A stretch of DNA of 64,000 nucleotides from contig JBJHBJ010000019.1 in NCBI GenBank assembly GCA_050485425.1, positions 1 to 64,000 of the forward strand. Reading direction: 5' to 3'. Origin of the DNA: LSCE01 sp050485425 (GTDB lineage: Bacteria; Pseudomonadota; Gammaproteobacteria; Nitrococcales; Aquisalimonadaceae). Below are positions 9,619 through 16,825 of the stretch, piece by piece. A program made the translations under genes and the position numbers. Every line of letters begins with the position of its first letter. The stretch's first letter is position 1. A model generated the notes under the pieces. It ran no database searches. It was given only the letters and a program-made list of their open reading frames with translations, and had not been told where the DNA came from.

Positions 9619-9636
9619 GCGGAGCATCCCCTCCGC
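9619..9636 (+). terminator. Weak hairpin after lhr
   Basis: GCGGAG (9619-9624) pairs with CTCCGC (9631-9636) around a 6-base loop, 12 bases after the lhr stop. There is no U-tract directly after it, so intrinsic termination is uncertain. Confidence 0.3.
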
Positions 9637-9672
9637 TGCGGTGTGTAGTCGTTTATGAGTTTGTTTGCGATA

Positions 9673-9701
9673 TTTACATAACTGACTCAGTCAATTATTA
9701 T
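9673..9701 (+). promoter_or_regulatory. Promoter with embedded MarR operator
   Basis: TTTACA (9673-9678) and TATTAT (9696-9701) are spaced by 17 bases, each 5/6 to consensus. The spacer contains the palindrome TGACT-C-AGTCA at 9683-9693, well placed for autorepression by the MarR protein encoded directly downstream. The predicted transcription start is within a base or two of the ATG at 9709. Confidence 0.65.
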
Positions 9702-9708
9702 CTCATTC

Positions 9709-10212
9709 ATGAATGATAGATCCGCAAACTTGATCTCGGCGCTTGTGGTCGCATTGGCCGACGAGCTCGATGAGGTGACGCGTCGCGCCGGGGTTCATGG
9801 GGCCACGGGAGCGTCTGCCCTGGCGACCATCCTGGCGGTGCCGGGCGAGCACGTCGACGAACTGAGCCGGGTACTCGGCATCACCGGTTCCGGAACCGTA
9901 CGGCTGGTGGACCGGCTCGTTGCCGACGGGCTGGTCGAGCGCCGACCCGGCAGGGACAGGCGCAGTGTCTCATTGTGGCTGACCGAGCGTGGAACGCAGG
10001 TCGCCAAGGACATCGTCGCCGAGCGGCGCATGATACTGCGGCGGGCACTTGAGCCGCTGAGTGAAGCCCAGCGACGGGCACTGGCTGCCGCTGCCGAACC
10101 CGTCCTGGCGCACCTGGCGGTGGATCGGGGGCGGGCGGACCGGATATGTCGGCTGTGCGACTATGCCGCCTGCCCGCAGGAGCGTTGTCCGGTGGAAAGG
10201 GCGGTGACATGA
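9709..10212 (+). CDS. MarR family transcriptional regulator with C-terminal cysteine cluster
   Basis: A 167-residue winged-helix regulator. The DNA-binding region is about residues 45-100, with VDELSRVLGITGSGTVRLVD as the recognition helices and a wing containing RRPGRDRRSVSLWLTERG. The C-terminus holds four cysteines in C-x2-C-x5-C-x4-C, which could bind a metal or act as a redox or ligand sensor. No Shine-Dalgarno precedes the ATG and the -10 box ends 8 bases before it, suggesting a leaderless message. The stop codon overlaps the start of the EamA transporter gene (ATGA), so the pair is co-transcribed and probably autoregulated through the palindrome at 9683-9693. Confidence 0.87.
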   Translation: MNDRSANLISALVVALADELDEVTRRAGVHGATGASALATILAVPGEHVDELSRVLGITGSGTVRLVDRLVADGLVERRPGRDRRSVSLWLTERGTQVAKDIVAERRMILRRALEPLSEAQRRALAAAAEPVLAHLAVDRGRADRICRLCDYAACPQERCPVERAVT

Positions 10213-11147
10213 GTGCCTGGTATTTTCGTCTGCTCCTGATGCTGGCAGCGATTGGCTGGGGGAGCGCGACGACCGCGACGAAATACGCACTGGACGGTTT
10301 CGGCCCGGTAGCCATGCTCTTCGTCAAGCTGGTAACGGCCACTGTGGTGCTATGGGCGGTGCTGCTGGTGCGCGGCACCCGACCCACCGGCGGCAAGGGG
10401 CGCTTCGCCATCCTGGGTTTCTTCGAGCCCGCTCTCGCCTACGGCGCCCTCACCGTTGGCCTCGTGTACACCACGGCGACCAACGCATCGCTTCTGGGGG
10501 CCACCGAGTCGTGTTTCGTGCTCATCCTCGCCGCGATCTTTCTCAAGGAACGCATCCACGGTCGCTCGGTAACCGGCCTGGTGTTGGCGCTCACCGGTGT
10601 GGTAGTGCTTGATGGGCTCGACTTCGGGGCGGGATTCAACGTCGGTGATCTTCTCGTTGTGACCGGCTCTCTTGCCGCTGCCATCTACGTGATACTTGCT
10701 GCGAGGGTGGCTCCGACCGTCGACGCCATCACCATGACCACTTACCAGTTCACCTGCGCCACTGCTTTCACCCTCCCTCTGATGGCGTGGCTCTGGTTTA
10801 CCGGACTGGAGCCGCTTCCCACTGCTGTCGCACCGCGCTTCTGGACCGCTGCGATGCTGGTTGGCGGAGTGTGTTTCGCGCTCAGCTTTCTGCTTTATAA
10901 CCACGCCATCAGGTCCGTGCCTGCAGGCCTTGCAGGTCTGATCCTGAACATGGTTCCAGTAATCGGGGTGCTGACGGCGGTCGCTTTCCTCGGTGAGGCG
11001 CTGACTCCGTGGCATGTCATCGGCGGTGTGCTGGTCGTTGGCGGGATCATGCTGTTTCCGGCGACCAAGGAGGAGGTCCATGACGAGCCTTGGGCGAGTC
11101 CCGGGTTTCGGGAAAATGTCCACACCGAGTCCGGCCACTGGCGTTGA
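10209..11147 (+). CDS. EamA/DMT family transporter
   Basis: A 312-residue membrane protein with about ten hydrophobic helices made of two EamA repeats, the drug/metabolite transporter architecture. TM1 contains AAIGWGSATTATKYAL, a DMT-like opening. The ATG at 10209 overlaps the stop of the MarR gene by four bases, and a longer upstream reading frame is only shadow sequence inside marR. It likely exports an amino acid-like or toxic metabolite sensed by the MarR protein; the substrate is unknown. The C-terminal tail of about 30 residues is hydrophilic and contributes nothing recognisable. Confidence 0.87.
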   Translation: MSAWYFRLLLMLAAIGWGSATTATKYALDGFGPVAMLFVKLVTATVVLWAVLLVRGTRPTGGKGRFAILGFFEPALAYGALTVGLVYTTATNASLLGATESCFVLILAAIFLKERIHGRSVTGLVLALTGVVVLDGLDFGAGFNVGDLLVVTGSLAAAIYVILAARVAPTVDAITMTTYQFTCATAFTLPLMAWLWFTGLEPLPTAVAPRFWTAAMLVGGVCFALSFLLYNHAIRSVPAGLAGLILNMVPVIGVLTAVAFLGEALTPWHVIGGVLVVGGIMLFPATKEEVHDEPWASPGFRENVHTESGHWR

Positions 11148-11230
11148 GTGGAGGCGGCCCTCCCGGTGGGCGCATGATCTACCTCGGGCTCAGGGGGTGA
11201 ATGCTGTGAACCGTCCGGAGTGTGTGAAGG

Positions 11231-11809
11231 ATGAACGACATCGCCGTTTTTCCGATAGCGGAGTCGAGATGGCCGCAGTTGGAGGAGCTGTTCGGTCCCA
11301 ATGGAGCATGTGAAGGGTGTTGGTGCATGTTCTGGCGGCTATCCGGGCGCGAGTATTCGCGGCTCCGCGGCGAACCGGCGCGGCGCATGCTGCGTGACCT
11401 CGTCAAAGCTGATCCGCCCCCAGGCCTGCTTGCCTTCCGTGGCGGCCGGCCGGCGGGATGGTGCGCGGTGGCGCCCCGCGCCAACTACGGGCGAATACTG
11501 CGCTCTACGACCCTGCGTCCGGCCGACCCCGACGCGCCGGGCGTGTGGGCCGTGCCATGTTTCTACGTCCACCGGCGGCATCGTCGTGCCGGGGTAGCCG
11601 AGAGCCTGCTGGCGGCCGCGGTGTCGTTCGTCACGGAGCAGGGTGGGCGAGCCGTGGAAGGGTACCCGTTAAACCTTGGCTATCGGCGATATCCTGCTGC
11701 CGATCTTTACACGGGTACCTCGGCCCTGTTCGCCCGGTACGGTTTCCACGAGGTGGCACGCCCCTCCGCTGGTCGGATCATCATGCGTCGCGATCTTGAC
11801 GCTTGCTGA
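11231..11809 (+). CDS. GNAT family N-acetyltransferase
   Basis: A 192-residue acetyltransferase-like protein. The acetyl-CoA loop is in the region VPCFYVHRRHRRAGVAESLL (about residues 108-127), with basic residues at the Q/RxxGxG/A position, followed by AVEGYPL. The N-terminal CEGCWCMFWR (about 27-36) is a cysteine/tryptophan signature found in a subgroup of uncharacterised GNAT proteins. The substrate is unknown. It is preceded by GGAG about 10 bases from the ATG and follows the EamA gene by about 80 bases on the same strand, so it may share its transcript. Confidence 0.82.
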   Translation: MNDIAVFPIAESRWPQLEELFGPNGACEGCWCMFWRLSGREYSRLRGEPARRMLRDLVKADPPPGLLAFRGGRPAGWCAVAPRANYGRILRSTTLRPADPDAPGVWAVPCFYVHRRHRRAGVAESLLAAAVSFVTEQGGRAVEGYPLNLGYRRYPAADLYTGTSALFARYGFHEVARPSAGRIIMRRDLDAC

Positions 11810-11877
11810 AGCGTTGGCAAGAACACGCCGGCAGCGGACGGCGACCGCGTAGGGGCGGACTCGGATTCAGCCTCGCG

Positions 11878-12390
11878 TCAGGCGGGGCTGGTGCCGGTGA
11901 GCCGTTCCAGGGCATTTATCAGCCGCTCCTCGTGTTCGCCGGGTTGGTAGTTGCCGGCCGGCATGCCGAAGGCGACGTTCAGGCGGTTCCAGCCGTTGAT
12001 GGCGATGATGGTGAAGGTGATCCGGGTGATGTCCTTCTCCGGGTAGTGCCTGGCAAGTTCCGCGTAGGCGGTTTCAAGGTCGCCGTCGGCGGCGAGATCG
12101 GTCAATGCCTCTGTCCAGGCCAGCGCGGCGCGTTCGGCCTCGCTGTATACGTGTGCTTCGCGCCAGACCGGCAGCAGGTCGATGCGCAGCGCGTCCTCGT
12201 CCAGTGCCCGCAGTTCCTTGGTGTGCATGTCCACGCAATAGGCGCAGCCGTTGATCTGTGACGCGCGCAGTTCCATCAGTTGTCGCAGGACCGGGTCGAG
12301 GCCCGAGACATGCAGGTAGCCGCTCAGCGCGGACATGGCCTGCAGCGGTGCGGGATCGGCTTGCTTGGTGTAGTCCAGACGAATGCGCAT
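11878..12390 (-). CDS. Carboxymuconolactone decarboxylase/AhpD-family protein (ECF41 partner)
   Basis: A 170-residue all-helical protein with the AhpD/CMD redox motif CAYCVDMH (about residues 48-55): CxxC followed by Asp-x-His. Family members act as alkylhydroperoxidase-like or decarboxylating enzymes. The ATG at 12390 follows AAGGAG. The gene is divergent from an ECF41 sigma factor and has a promoter matching the ECF41 consensus (TGTCACG-N16-CGTC) 41 bases upstream. ECF41 sigma genes are known to pair with carboxymuconolactone decarboxylase, oxidoreductase or epimerase genes, so this is most likely the sigma factor's dedicated target. Confidence 0.92.
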   Translation of the reverse strand: MRIRLDYTKQADPAPLQAMSALSGYLHVSGLDPVLRQLMELRASQINGCAYCVDMHTKELRALDEDALRIDLLPVWREAHVYSEAERAALAWTEALTDLAADGDLETAYAELARHYPEKDITRITFTIIAINGWNRLNVAFGMPAGNYQPGEHEERLINALERLTGTSPA

Positions 12391-12430
12391 GTTTACTCCT
12401 TCGTGGGTTTTGGTGAAAGCTCACAGGTAG

Positions 12431-12457
12431 GACGGAACGGGCGTCGCGGACGTGACA
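12431..12457 (-). promoter_or_regulatory. ECF41-type promoter for the CMD gene
   Basis: On the minus strand TGTCACG (12457-12451), 16 bases, then CGTC (12434-12431) reproduces the ECF41 promoter consensus TGTCACA-N16-CGTC. It lies 41 bases before the CMD start codon. Confidence 0.85.
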
Positions 12458-12469
12458 GGAGGGCCATGC

Positions 12470-12496
12470 TGTCACGATTCTCCGGTGCCGGACGTC
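12470..12496 (+). promoter_or_regulatory. ECF41-type autoregulatory promoter for the sigma factor gene
   Basis: TGTCACG (12470-12476), 16 bases, then CGTC (12493-12496). It is the same motif with the same spacing as the divergent promoter, with the two -35 elements facing one another, and lies 34 bases before the GTG start of the sigma gene. Confidence 0.85.
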
Positions 12497-12529
12497 CCTG
12501 CCGGGGACGTCAATCTATGAGGAGTCACC

Positions 12530-13387
12530 GTGGATCACAGGACCCGGATCTTCCAGCAGGCCCGGCCTCGGCTGTTCGGGCTGGCCTACCGCCTGCTCGG
12601 CAGCCGGATGGATGCCGAGGATGTGGTGCAGGATGCATGGTTCAAGTGGAGCGCGGCCGATGCCTCGGAGATCCGGGATCCGGAAGCCTGGCTGGTGACG
12701 GTGGTCACGCGCCTGGGCATTGACCGGCTGCGGCAGTTGCGAGCGCGGCGGGAGGACTATTTCGGGCCCTGGCTGCCGGAGCCGATACTGGACGGGCAGG
12801 GGCGTAGCGCGGAGCAGTTGAGCGAGCTGGCGTCGGATCTCTCCATGGCTTTCCTGCTGGCGCTGGAACGGTTGGGGCCGGAGGAGCGCGCGGCCTTCCT
12901 GCTGCGGGAAGTGTTCGACTACTCCTACGCCGAGCTGGCCGGGGTTCTGGACAGGAGCGAGGCTGCCAGCCGTCAGATGGTAAGCCGGGCCCGTGCCCGC
13001 ATTCGTGATGAGCGGCCGCGTTTCAAGGTCAGCGAGGAAGATCATCGGCGGGTCGCCCAGCGCTTCGTTGACGCGATCATGCGGGAGGATACAGAGGCCT
13101 TTCTGAACCTGTTGACGGAGGAGGTGAGCTGGGTCTCCGACGGTGGCGGCAAGGCGCCGGCGGCCACCAAGGTCGTCCACGGCACCCGCGCCGCTTCGCG
13201 ACTGGCGATGGGCCTTGCACGGCGTTGGCGCGGCCGGTGGCATGCCGCGGTGGCACCCGTGAACGGTCAGCCCGGTGTCTTGCTGTACGTGGAAGGTAGC
13301 CTTCACGCGGCGATGGCGCTGGAGACGGACGGCGCCAAGGTGCTGCGCATCTACTCGATAGTGAATCCTGACAAGCTGCGCTTCTGA
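12530..13387 (+). CDS. sigJ: ECF41-group RNA polymerase sigma factor (SigJ-like) with SnoaL-like C-terminus
   Basis: A 285-residue ECF sigma factor. Sigma region 2 is at about 5-75 (GLAYRLLGSRMDAEDVVQDA), region 4 at about 108-160, followed by a SnoaL/NTF2-like domain of about 110 residues that in ECF41 proteins replaces an anti-sigma factor. It contains three ECF41 hallmarks: WLPEP in the linker (about 83), DGGGK (about 203) and NPDKL at the extreme C-terminus. The start is GTG at 12530 after GAGGAG. Two divergent copies of the ECF41 promoter motif flank the intergenic region, indicating autoregulation and control of the CMD gene. The signal it senses is unknown. Confidence 0.93.
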   Translation: MDHRTRIFQQARPRLFGLAYRLLGSRMDAEDVVQDAWFKWSAADASEIRDPEAWLVTVVTRLGIDRLRQLRARREDYFGPWLPEPILDGQGRSAEQLSELASDLSMAFLLALERLGPEERAAFLLREVFDYSYAELAGVLDRSEAASRQMVSRARARIRDERPRFKVSEEDHRRVAQRFVDAIMREDTEAFLNLLTEEVSWVSDGGGKAPAATKVVHGTRAASRLAMGLARRWRGRWHAAVAPVNGQPGVLLYVEGSLHAAMALETDGAKVLRIYSIVNPDKLRF

Positions 13388-13399
13388 TCCCTGCTGTTT

Positions 13400-13816
13400 T
13401 CATCGCATGCGGAACGTGGCGCTGCCCCGCGCAATCAGACGTTCGCTGCAGACCACCCTGCATTCGGTAAATGCCAGCGTGCGGCCGACCTTCAGCACGG
13501 TCGGCTGGATTTCAAGCCATTCCCCCTGTTCCGCGCTGCCCACGAAGTCCAGCGACAGGCTGATTGTCACGGCGCCGGCTACCTCCTGGCCGGCGTTACG
13601 GGCAGCGCTGACCGCCGAGAGACCCATGGCATTGTCCGCAAGCGCGGTGATCAGGCCGCCGTGCGCAAAGCCACGGGAATTGCAGTGCGGTTCCCGGACT
13701 TCCACGGCCAGGTACACCGCGTCCGGCATCTTCCGGGCGTACAGCGGTTCCCACGGGTCGGTCAGCGGGCTGCGGCGCGTGTGAGGCTGGTAGTCGGCTG
13801 GAGGGCGTTGGGTCAT
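13400..13816 (-). CDS. PaaI/hotdog-fold thioesterase
   Basis: A 138-residue hotdog thioesterase of the PaaI/YbgC-like group. The motif HCNSRGFAHGGLITALADNAMG (residues about 44-65) contains the family's conserved helix region with the HGG and the acidic residue used in acyl-CoA hydrolysis. The start ATG at 13816 overlaps the stop of the upstream thioesterase gene by four bases, so the two are translationally coupled. A longer frame starting at 13870 lies inside the neighbour and is rejected. It is under the TetR operator at 14276-14340 and probably hydrolyses an acyl- or aryl-CoA thioester. Confidence 0.85.
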   Translation of the reverse strand: MTQRPPADYQPHTRRSPLTDPWEPLYARKMPDAVYLAVEVREPHCNSRGFAHGGLITALADNAMGLSAVSAARNAGQEVAGAVTISLSLDFVGSAEQGEWLEIQPTVLKVGRTLAFTECRVVCSERLIARGSATFRMR

Positions 13817-14259
13817 GGCTGCTGCTTCCGCTGTACAAGGTTGCGGGCGGTGCCGAGGAATGTGGCGCACAGCGTTTCCGAACCGCCGTCGTCCACCGCA
13901 TAGACATCCGCGGCGCAGATCGTCGTCGCGCCGCCAGCGTGGACAACGCGGCCTCGCGCCACGAGTCGCCTGCCGGTCGCCGGAGCCAGCAGCTTTACAT
14001 TGCCGTCAACCGTGGCATTGACGGCGCCCTCGGGCAGCAGCGTGCCCGCCGCCGCGACCGCGGCAAAGTCGGCTGCGGCAAATACCGCCGCTGCCTGGAG
14101 GTGACCCGGGCGGTAGCTCCAGCTTTCCTGGACCGGTATCTCCACCTCTGCCTCGCCAGCGCAGAGACGAAGGAATTTCAGGCCGAGATTGCGTGCTATC
14201 GGCATGGACTGCACCAAGGTACGCATGTGCTCCACTTGAGGTGGCGTCGCTGTCCGCAT
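13813..14259 (-). CDS. PaaI/DUF4442-like hotdog thioesterase
   Basis: A 148-residue hotdog-fold protein distantly related to its downstream neighbour. It has the central helix stretch HLQAAAVFAAADFAAVAAAG (about 53-72) in place of the classical HGG, then strands VNATVDGNVKLLAPATG and VHAGGATTICAADVY. The HGG motif of PaaI is not conserved, so catalytic activity is less certain. The ATG at 14259 is preceded by AGGAG. It forms a two-gene operon with the thioesterase at 13400-13816 and is divergent from a TetR gene; the shared intergenic region contains a paired operator. Confidence 0.8.
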   Translation of the reverse strand: MRTATPPQVEHMRTLVQSMPIARNLGLKFLRLCAGEAEVEIPVQESWSYRPGHLQAAAVFAAADFAAVAAAGTLLPEGAVNATVDGNVKLLAPATGRRLVARGRVVHAGGATTICAADVYAVDDGGSETLCATFLGTARNLVQRKQQP

Positions 14260-14275
14260 GGCGTCCACTCCTGAG

Positions 14276-14340
14276 GTAAACAGATCGGTGTAATTTATAG
14301 TGAATGAAAGCCGGGTCGGCTGCAACACCGATCTGTTTAC
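14276..14340. promoter_or_regulatory. Paired TetR operator in divergent intergenic region
   Basis: GTAAACAGATCGGTGT (14276-14291) and its exact reverse complement (14325-14340) are separated by 33 bases. Between the arms, on the minus strand, there is a TATAAA-like -10 (14299-14294) for the thioesterase operon. The arrangement fits two bound TetR dimers, or looping, that occlude the divergent promoters. Confidence 0.8.
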
Positions 14341-14405
14341 TTGATAATGGCCAGTTGTGCCGGCAAGCAGGATAATGGCCGGCGCGAGGACAGGTTGGGG
14401 ACGGA

Positions 14406-15005
14406 ATGACGACGCGGAAAGTGAAGGACGAGAGGGCGCCGGTTCGGGAACGAATCCTGCGGGCCTGTGACCAGTTGTTCTACCGGCAGGGGATTCAGGC
14501 TGTCGGTGTGGATGCCGTTTCCGCGTACGCGGGTATCAGCAAGCGCACGCTCTACAACTATTTTCCTTCCAAGGACGAACTGATCGCCGCCTATCTGGCC
14601 CGCCGGGCGACGCCGGTGCCTGCCTCCGATGCGCCGCCAGCCCGGCAGATCCTGAAGTCCTTCGACTGGCTTGCGCGCTGGCTGGAAAGTGATGCCTTCC
14701 GGGGCTGCCCGTTTGTGAACGCCGCGGCGGAACTGGCCGATCCCGCGCATCCGGCGCGCCGCGTTGCGGCCGCGTACAAGGCCGAACGCCAGGCGTGGTT
14801 CGAGGAGCAACTGACGCGCCTGGACGCGCCCGACCCTGCCTTGCTGGCCCTGCAACTGATGATTCTGGTGGAAGGTGCCATTGCAACGGCGCTGGTTCAG
14901 GGCAGGCCGGAGGCCGGCCGCGCGGCCGGCGAGGCCGCGAGGAGGCTATTGCAGGCCGGCGGCGTTTCTGTTGATACCGGACAGGAGTGCCGGGACGAAG
15001 GCTGA
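14406..15005 (+). CDS. TetR/AcrR family transcriptional regulator
   Basis: A 199-residue TetR repressor. The N-terminal HTH (about 12-58) includes ILRACDQLFYRQGIQAVGVD and ISKRTLYNYFPSKDELI. The C-terminal part (AWFEEQLTRLDAPDPALLALQLMILVEGA) is the helical effector domain of the YxaF/LmrA-like group. It is divergent from the thioesterase operon, and the perfect 16-bp inverted repeat between them is the likely binding site. The ligand is unknown; an acyl- or aryl-CoA or related lipophile would fit the target genes, which is inference. Confidence 0.88.
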   Translation: MTTRKVKDERAPVRERILRACDQLFYRQGIQAVGVDAVSAYAGISKRTLYNYFPSKDELIAAYLARRATPVPASDAPPARQILKSFDWLARWLESDAFRGCPFVNAAAELADPAHPARRVAAAYKAERQAWFEEQLTRLDAPDPALLALQLMILVEGAIATALVQGRPEAGRAAGEAARRLLQAGGVSVDTGQECRDEG

Positions 15006-15025
15006 GCGAGCCGTCGCCACGCAGA

Positions 15026-15280
15026 TCAGTGGCGTCTCAGGGCCTTGATCAGCGCCTCCTTGTTCATCCGGGTGCGCCCGCGGACGCCGATCTCCCGGGC
15101 GCGCTGCACGAGTTCCCTGACCGTCCATTCCTCGTAGGGCGGTGCCTTGCCGCCGCGCTTTCCCGCCTTCGTGCGGCCGGTGTTGGCGATGCGCGCCGCC
15201 TTTTCCTTCGAGTGCCCCTGCTCCCGAAGCCGTTCGTACTGCGCATCGTCCTTGATGCCCGGGCCGTGGTTCTTGGCCAT
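15026..15280 (-). CDS. Small basic protein with Rho termination factor N-terminal-like (SAP-like) domain
   Basis: An 84-residue basic protein. Residues 1-45 are rich in Lys, Arg and Gly (MAKNHGPGIKDDAQYERLRE onwards). Residues about 50-84 (WTVRELVQRAREIGVRGRTR, then MNKEALIKALRRH) form the helix-extended-helix pattern of the Rho-N/SAP fold, which binds nucleic acid. Similar short proteins in proteobacteria are usually annotated as Rho termination factor N-terminal domain proteins or DUF7218; their role is unknown. The gene converges with tetR and is preceded by its own short intergenic region. Confidence 0.78.
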   Translation of the reverse strand: MAKNHGPGIKDDAQYERLREQGHSKEKAARIANTGRTKAGKRGGKAPPYEEWTVRELVQRAREIGVRGRTRMNKEALIKALRRH

Positions 15281-15460
15281 GGATCGATCTCCCGATGATC
15301 ATAGGCTCCCTAGATTGTAGCCGGTGGCGGGACCGCCGGATGCACCTTTCCCTTGGTGTCGCATAGCGTTGATTACGCGGTCCATGGCCCCGGGGATCCG
15401 AGGGGCACTGCTACACTGCGAAAGGCAGCCATTCCGCAAGTTGCATGCTGGATTTGAGCA

Positions 15461-16825
15461 ATGGGTAACAGTGCGAGCCGGTGCATGCCGGCAATTCTGG
15501 GCACAGCCATTCAGGTCGGCGCCTGCGCGGTCGCCATCATTGGTCTGGCGTCACCGTTGAATGCGGAAAATCCGAACTGGCAGGAGCCGCTTGAGGTGGC
15601 CTCCGGTGAGGCGCACGTGGGGCAGTGGCGGATGAACGAGTCGGATTTCCGCTACGTGGACGACCCGTCCGTAACGTTGGACCAGGAGGGCGTGGCCACC
15701 GTGGTGTGGGCCGAGCAGGCCCGGCAGGACGTGTTTCTGCAACGCTATGATGCCGCAGGCGAACCGTTGCTGGACGATCCCGTGAACATCTCCCGCAGCG
15801 GCGACATCTTCTCCTGGCTGCCGCGCGTGATTACCGCCGCCGCTGCGCCGGACACCGTTTATGTGCTTTGGCAGGAGATCATCTTCTCCGGCGGCAGTCA
15901 TGGCGGCGAGATCCTATTCGCCCGCTCGGAGGACGGCGGCCGCACGTTCAGCGAGCCGCAGAACCTGTCGAACACCGACCACGGCGCAGGCAAGGGCCGG
16001 CTCACCGCGCAGCGCTGGGACAACGGCAGCCTGGATCTGGCGGAAGGGCCTGATGGAACAATCTGGGCGGTGTGGACCGAGTACGAGGGGCGGCTGGCTG
16101 TCAGCCGCTCCGACGACGCCGGGCATTCGTTCTCAAGCCCGGAGTACGTCACGGGCGTGCAGGGTGAACCGCCGGCGCGGGCGCCTTCGGTTGCCGCGGG
16201 CGGCGACGGTCGCGTGCACCTGGCCTGGACGGTGGGTGAGGACGTGGCGGCGGATATCCGTTATGCGGTGTCGGATGACGAAGGCCGGTCATTTCCCGCG
16301 CCCCGCGAGATCCACTCCAGCGACGGCCATTCGGACGCACCCGCGTTGGCGGTGGATGACCAGGGACGCGTCCATCTCGTCTATGCGGAAAGCCCGGACG
16401 GGCTCTGGCAGCCGGCGCATATCCGTTACACCCGGGCCGGGGAGGACGGTGAGTTCGGCCCTCCACGCGAGCTGGGTGCTTCACGGCGGAACGGTCACGA
16501 CAGCCTGGGTTTTCCTGCGCTGGCCGTTGCCGGTGAAGCTGTCTATGTGCTCTGGGAGCAGTTCCCCTCCCTGGGGCAGCGCTCGAGAGGTCTGGGGCTG
16601 GCCTGGTCCGAAGACGGTGGCGAAAACTTCGCGTCCTCGAAGACCGTGCCCGGCTCCGGGGAGACCGGGCCGGGCTTCAACGGCAGCCTGCAGGGCCTGC
16701 TGATGCGCAAGCTGGCGGTGAACGCTGCAGGGGATATCGCCGTGGTGAACAGCAGCTTCCACCAGGGCGAATCCAGTGTGGTTCACCTGATTCGCGGTCA
16801 GAACAGGGCTACTGCCGGACAATGA
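15461..16825 (+). CDS. Secreted BNR/Asp-box repeat protein (sialidase-like beta-propeller)
   Basis: A 454-residue protein with an N-terminal hydrophobic signal-like segment (residues about 10-34, ending SPLNAEN). It has four or more Asp-box motifs of the type S-x-D-x-G-x-[T/S]-[F/W]: SEDGGRTF (about 156), SDDAGHSF (about 216), SDDEGRSF (about 270) and SEDGGENF (about 383). These mark the turns of a six-bladed beta-propeller. I do not see the arginine triad and RIP motif of true neuraminidases, so glycosidase activity is not supported. Probably an exported binding or surface protein. Its 3' end overlaps the stop of the convergent amidohydrolase gene by 17 bases. Confidence 0.78.
   Translation: MGNSASRCMPAILGTAIQVGACAVAIIGLASPLNAENPNWQEPLEVASGEAHVGQWRMNESDFRYVDDPSVTLDQEGVATVVWAEQARQDVFLQRYDAAGEPLLDDPVNISRSGDIFSWLPRVITAAAAPDTVYVLWQEIIFSGGSHGGEILFARSEDGGRTFSEPQNLSNTDHGAGKGRLTAQRWDNGSLDLAEGPDGTIWAVWTEYEGRLAVSRSDDAGHSFSSPEYVTGVQGEPPARAPSVAAGGDGRVHLAWTVGEDVAADIRYAVSDDEGRSFPAPREIHSSDGHSDAPALAVDDQGRVHLVYAESPDGLWQPAHIRYTRAGEDGEFGPPRELGASRRNGHDSLGFPALAVAGEAVYVLWEQFPSLGQRSRGLGLAWSEDGGENFASSKTVPGSGETGPGFNGSLQGLLMRKLAVNAAGDIAVVNSSFHQGESSVVHLIRGQNRATAGQ

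Noticed and set aside
9619..9636. Strong intrinsic terminator after lhr
   Set aside because: The stem is only six pairs and no U-tract directly follows; kept as a weak candidate.
15461..16825. True sialidase (neuraminidase)
   Set aside because: Asp-box repeats are present but I see neither the RIP motif nor the arginine triad with the catalytic Tyr/Glu, so only a propeller fold is claimed.
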